Part shown: piece after piece, positions 7,192-9,154 of the stretch
How positions within the stretch are numbered: position 1 is the stretch's first letter
Layout: every line of letters begins with the position of its first letter
Program-made: the position numbers and the translations under genes
Assembly: GCA_947463665.1 (NCBI GenBank)
Contig: CANHUD010000079.1
Coordinates: forward strand, 1 to 9,154
Direction of reading: 5' to 3'
DNA length: 9,154 bases
DNA from: Sphingobacteriales bacterium
GTDB taxonomy: Bacteria > Bacteroidota > Bacteroidia > Chitinophagales > Chitinophagaceae
The notes under the pieces: generated by a model
What the model was told of the DNA's origin: nothing
The model's database searches: none
What the model saw: the letters and a program-made list of their open reading frames with translations, nothing else

Positions 7192-7221
7192 CAAAGGTAC
7201 GCTGTCTGCTCAAACAGCAAA
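7192..7221 (-). promoter_or_regulatory. Bacteroidota-type promoter of the SCO-fur operon
   Basis: On the minus strand, TTTG (7221-7218) is followed after 18 bp by TACCTTTG (7199-7192), a full match to the TAnnTTTG -7 element. Transcription should start within a few bases of ATG 7186, since only CAGGG separates the two. Confidence 0.7.
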
Positions 7222-7229
7222 TGAGTTAA

Positions 7230-7260
7230 TTGCAACTCCGTTGCATTTTAACTATCTTTG
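7230..7260 (+). promoter_or_regulatory. Bacteroidota-type promoter of the merC-like gene
   Basis: TTG (7230-7232), a 20-bp spacer and TATCTTTG (7253-7260) match the -33 and TAnnTTTG -7 elements. Ten bases separate the -7 box from ATG 7271, so the leader would be only about 4-6 bases. The -33 element overlaps the inverted repeat at 7231-7245, a good position for repression. Confidence 0.7.
7231..7245. promoter_or_regulatory. Candidate operator: inverted repeat TGCAAC-TCC-GTTGCA
   Basis: This is a perfect 6-3-6 inverted repeat lying between the divergent SCO-fur and merC-like genes. It covers the -33 element of the plus-strand promoter and sits about 10 bp upstream of the minus-strand -33 element. 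An outer GTTAA...TTAAC pair (7224-7228 and 7248-7252, one base out of register) surrounds it. Size and symmetry suit a dimeric Fur/Zur-family repressor, one of which is encoded next door. Binding by that protein is inference. Confidence 0.55.
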
Positions 7261-7270
7261 CTCAGAGGAT

Positions 7271-7669
7271 ATGATCAAAATCAATTACGATGCGGTGGGG
7301 ATCGCGGCTTCTGTTGCCTGTGCGATCCATTGTGCGGTGCTGCCCCTGATACTAAGCAGCCTGCCGTTGTTTGGCATCAACATCATCGGCAATACAGCTT
7401 TTGAATACGGTATGATCCTCCTCGCCTTTGCTATTGGCGTGTATTCCCTCCGGAACGGATACCGGCATCACCATCGCCTGTTGCCGCTGATCCTGTTTGC
7501 GCTGGGAATAGTTCTGCTCACGCTGAAACAATACTACCACCGCCATCTGCTGGCTTTTCTGATTCCTGCTGTTTTACTCATCGTTAGCAGCCACTGGATG
7601 AATTACAGAGCAACTAAAAAATACGCAGATTCCTGCCCGGTAAAGGGTTGTGCCGATCACCCCCATTGA
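7271..7669 (+). CDS. MerC-domain small membrane protein with Cys/His tail
   Basis: From ATG 7271 the protein has 132 residues and about four membrane helices: near 8-30, 33-59, 70-86 and 92-110. It matches the MerC domain (PF03203). Helix 1 carries ACAIHCAVLP, a C17-x3-C21 pair with H20, where classical mercury-transporting MerC has CxxC. The soluble C-terminus SCPVKGCADHPH (121-132) adds C122, C127, H130 and H132, a plausible metal-binding tail. No merA, merR, merT or merP is present, so mercury resistance is unlikely. Zinc or copper handling at the inner membrane is a better guess given the neighbouring Fur-family repressor and copper chaperone. An upstream in-frame TTG (7241) lies inside the promoter and is rejected as start. 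The AGAGGA at 7264-7269 is too close to the ATG to be an ordinary Shine-Dalgarno. It is followed after 37 bp by the TMEM220-like gene. Confidence 0.88.
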   Translation: MIKINYDAVGIAASVACAIHCAVLPLILSSLPLFGINIIGNTAFEYGMILLAFAIGVYSLRNGYRHHHRLLPLILFALGIVLLTLKQYYHRHLLAFLIPAVLLIVSSHWMNYRATKKYADSCPVKGCADHPH

Positions 7670-7672
7670 CGC

Positions 7673-7702
7673 TTGCAGCAACACCGGAATGATGTAATTT
7701 TC
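7673..7702 (+). promoter_or_regulatory. Weak possible promoter before the TMEM220-like gene
   Basis: TTG (7673-7675), 19 bp, then TAATTTTC (7695-7702) differs from TAnnTTTG only at the last base and ends four bases before ATG 7707. The spacing resembles the two stronger promoters nearby. The gene could equally be read through from the merC-like gene. Confidence 0.25.
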
Positions 7703-7706
7703 CTTC

Positions 7707-8078
7707 ATGAAAACATTCAACATCATCATGACGGTCCTCTTCATTGTGTTCGGGACCCTGCAATACAATGACCCTGATCCTTATCTCTGGATGGCCATCT
7801 ATGCATACGCAGCCTATCTCTGCATTCACCGCTTTCGTGGATATTACCAGCCACGCGGATATTCCTTCGCACTCTTCTTCTATCTTGTCTATGCAGTATA
7901 TCTCCTGTTCGATAAAAATGGTGTGATCGCCTGGATCACCCAACACAATGCCGAAAGCCTGGTCACCTCCATGAAAGCCGAAAAACCCTGGATCGAAGAA
8001 AGCCGGGAATTCGGCGGCCTCCTTATCCTCAGCATCACCATGATCATCAACCTGGTGAAAAAACCGGTAACAACATAA
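7707..8078 (+). CDS. TMEM220-family membrane protein
   Basis: The 123-residue protein has four predicted membrane helices, near 3-18, 27-43, 52-68 and 103-117. The family hallmarks are the QYNDPDPYLWM loop (19-29) between helices 1 and 2 and the WIEESREFGGLLI motif (95-107) leading into the last helix. These match the TMEM220 family, found in bacteria and in animals, for which I know no biochemical function. The two acidic motifs could lie on the same membrane face and bind a cation or partner, but that is speculation. It begins 37 bp after the MerC-like gene on the same strand and ends just before the terminator hairpin at 8084-8110, so it is probably the last gene of that unit. The start is ATG 7707; there is no clear Shine-Dalgarno. 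Confidence 0.85.
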   Translation: MKTFNIIMTVLFIVFGTLQYNDPDPYLWMAIYAYAAYLCIHRFRGYYQPRGYSFALFFYLVYAVYLLFDKNGVIAWITQHNAESLVTSMKAEKPWIEESREFGGLLILSITMIINLVKKPVTT

Positions 8079-8083
8079 AAAAA

Positions 8084-8110
8084 GAACGGCCCCCAAAATG
8101 GGAGCCGTTC
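8084..8110. terminator. Bidirectional intrinsic terminator
   Basis: GAACGGC (8084-8090) pairs with GCCGTTC (8104-8110). After one mismatch, CCC (8092-8094) pairs with GGG (8100-8102) around an AAAAT loop. On the minus strand the stem is followed by seven T (complement of 8077-8083), an ideal terminator for the cytochrome-containing gene. On the plus strand a weaker T-rich stretch follows, serving the TMEM220-like gene. Confidence 0.8.
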
Positions 8111-8130
8111 AATACTATTTCTTAGTTTTT

Positions 8131-9154
8131 TCACTTCTTCAATGGCTCAATGTACAACACATCCACTCCGCTCAGCGGCTTGCGCTTGACACCGCCTTTA
8201 TCGGTATAAGTAGCCGTGATCTGGATGGTCTTGCCACCAGCTACATCCTTATCCGAAGGGGTTATACTACCCGAAACGGGTAATGATTTTACCATCGGCT
8301 TAGCCAGTGAAAGAACCCAGCTCACGATCTTCTGAGCGTCGGCAGGTTTTATGTCCGGATGCGCAGGCATTGCCACCTCACCCCAAACACCGCCACCGCC
8401 TTTGATGATCTTGTTACTGAGTTTTTCCATCGCCTTCTTATCCTTGGCATAGCGTTCCGCTACGGATACATAAGAAGGGCCGATCGATTTCTCCTTCGTT
8501 TTATGACAGGTCTTGCAATCTCCGGCTTCCACCAGTGATCGTCCTTCCATAATACCGCTCATCACCTGGTGACCCACCACCTGCGCCTTATCTGGCCCGC
8601 TCACATAATCCACTTTCACATACAGATTGACGGGATCGATCTTCGTTCCGTCCTCTTTGTCCGACACTTCCACTTTGTAGGCAATGGGCTGTCCAACTGT
8701 ATAATTCCGTGTACCTTCCGGCAGCACGATCTTCACCTTCGGCGCCTCATTACCGGCATACACCGTTACGGGCGTGCTTCTTCCCTTTGCTCCTTTGGCA
8801 TCCCGCGCCTCCACATACAACTCATAATCGCCGGGAGTAGTAAGGGTGATGCTGGTAGTAGCGGTCTTCGTCTCTTTCACCATTTTGCCGTAATGCCATA
8901 CATACGTGATCGCATCGTTCTCGGGATCCACAGTGCCTTCAGCCGATACCTTAACCGTAAAGGGAACGGCTCCGGAAGATTTCTCCACTTTCACCACGGC
9001 TTTGGGAGGGCGGTTGCCGCCATTGAAATCGATGCGCGAGAGTGAGGCATCTGAATTCTTCGTGAACCAGCCACTTCCATATTCCAGAATATAGATGCGA
9101 CCATCAGGGCCCATCTCCATGTCAATGGCAGAGTTGAATTTCACGTTCTCAAAA
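8131..9154 (-). CDS. PQQ-sugar-dehydrogenase-type protein with PKD and cytochrome c domains, 5' part outside the window
   Basis: The frame is open to the right edge, so the 341 visible codons (first full codon at 9153, residues counted from there) are only the C-terminal part. A GTG at 9144 is internal, not the start. Residues 1-45, with FNSAIDMEMGPDGRIYILEY (6-25) and SRIDFNGGNRPP (39-50), are the end of a glucose/sorbosone dehydrogenase-like beta-propeller. A PKD domain spans about 49-134 (YVWHYG at 84-89). An Ig-like linker follows at 137-195. A single-heme cytochrome c domain then holds C213-K-T-C216-H217, IGPSY (224-228) and the likely axial ligand M262 in AMPAHP. The last 50 residues are beta-rich. 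Such Bacteroidota proteins are exported and thought to oxidise sugars and pass electrons to the bound heme; substrate is unknown. No type IX secretion tail signature is obvious. It ends before the shared terminator. Confidence 0.88.
   Translation of the reverse strand, partial: FENVKFNSAIDMEMGPDGRIYILEYGSGWFTKNSDASLSRIDFNGGNRPPKAVVKVEKSSGAVPFTVKVSAEGTVDPENDAITYVWHYGKMVKETKTATTSITLTTPGDYELYVEARDAKGAKGRSTPVTVYAGNEAPKVKIVLPEGTRNYTVGQPIAYKVEVSDKEDGTKIDPVNLYVKVDYVSGPDKAQVVGHQVMSGIMEGRSLVEAGDCKTCHKTKEKSIGPSYVSVAERYAKDKKAMEKLSNKIIKGGGGVWGEVAMPAHPDIKPADAQKIVSWVLSLAKPMVKSLPVSGSITPSDKDVAGGKTIQITATYTDKGGVKRKPLSGVDVLYIEPLKK

Noticed and set aside
7187..7213. Longer SCO protein starting at TTG 7213
   Set aside because: It would start upstream of the consensus -7 box and adds nine residues unlike the family; ATG 7186 fits the membrane anchor.
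7271..7669. Mercury-resistance operon
   Set aside because: Only a MerC-like protein with an atypical CxxxC motif is present; there is no reductase, MerR, MerT or MerP.
7614..8096. 160-codon open frame on the minus strand
   Set aside because: It is antisense to the TMEM220-like gene and would run across the terminator hairpin.
1..9154. Mobile element, CRISPR array, toxin-antitoxin or defence system
   Set aside because: No transposase, integrase, terminal repeats, regularly spaced repeats or recognised defence domains were seen, and base composition looks even.

Overview
The window looks like a Bacteroidota chromosome segment, most likely from the Chitinophagaceae/Chitinophaga group (inference). 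Several features point there: the DUF5606 family; a PQQ-dehydrogenase-type protein fused to PKD and cytochrome c domains; mostly weak Shine-Dalgarno sequences; and two good matches to the Bacteroidota promoter (TTG, about 18-20 bp, then TAnnTTTG). Base composition is near 50% GC and looks uniform. I see no insertion sequence, prophage, CRISPR array, tRNA or rRNA. Genes are dense and no gene-free stretch exceeds about 100 bases.

Region 1 (1-2963, minus strand) is a closely spaced run transcribed right to left. It holds a radical SAM/SPASM protein, then an AI-2E family membrane permease, then a GHL10/DUF187 'family 10' glycosylhydrolase that is cut by the left edge. Region 2 (3063-6164, plus strand) starts with a membrane-anchored GH25 lysozyme-like protein. 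A DUF5606 protein and an M3-family oligoendopeptidase follow; these two are 24 bp apart, with an unusually strong Shine-Dalgarno before the peptidase.

Region 3 (6171-8078) is the most interesting part. A SCO1/SenC copper chaperone and a Fur/Zur-family metal-dependent repressor overlap by ATGA on the minus strand. A MerC-domain membrane protein and a TMEM220-family membrane protein run divergently on the plus strand. The 84-bp gap between the divergent starts carries a consensus promoter in each direction and a perfect inverted repeat, TGCAAC-TCC-GTTGCA. That repeat covers the -33 element of the merC-like promoter and sits just upstream of the SCO1 promoter. The simplest reading is an autoregulated metal-homeostasis (zinc or copper) module controlled by the adjacent Fur-family protein through one shared operator. 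Both promoters lie so close to their start codons that the mRNAs would have almost no leader.

Region 4 (8084-9154) has a hairpin terminator shared by convergent genes. Beyond it is the C-terminal part of a large secreted protein cut by the right edge: the end of a sugar-dehydrogenase-like beta-propeller, a PKD domain, a single-heme cytochrome c domain and a beta-rich tail.

Nothing here is clearly a novel defence or mobile system. The best candidate for something undescribed is the metal-regulation module of region 3, with its shared palindrome and two poorly characterised membrane proteins.
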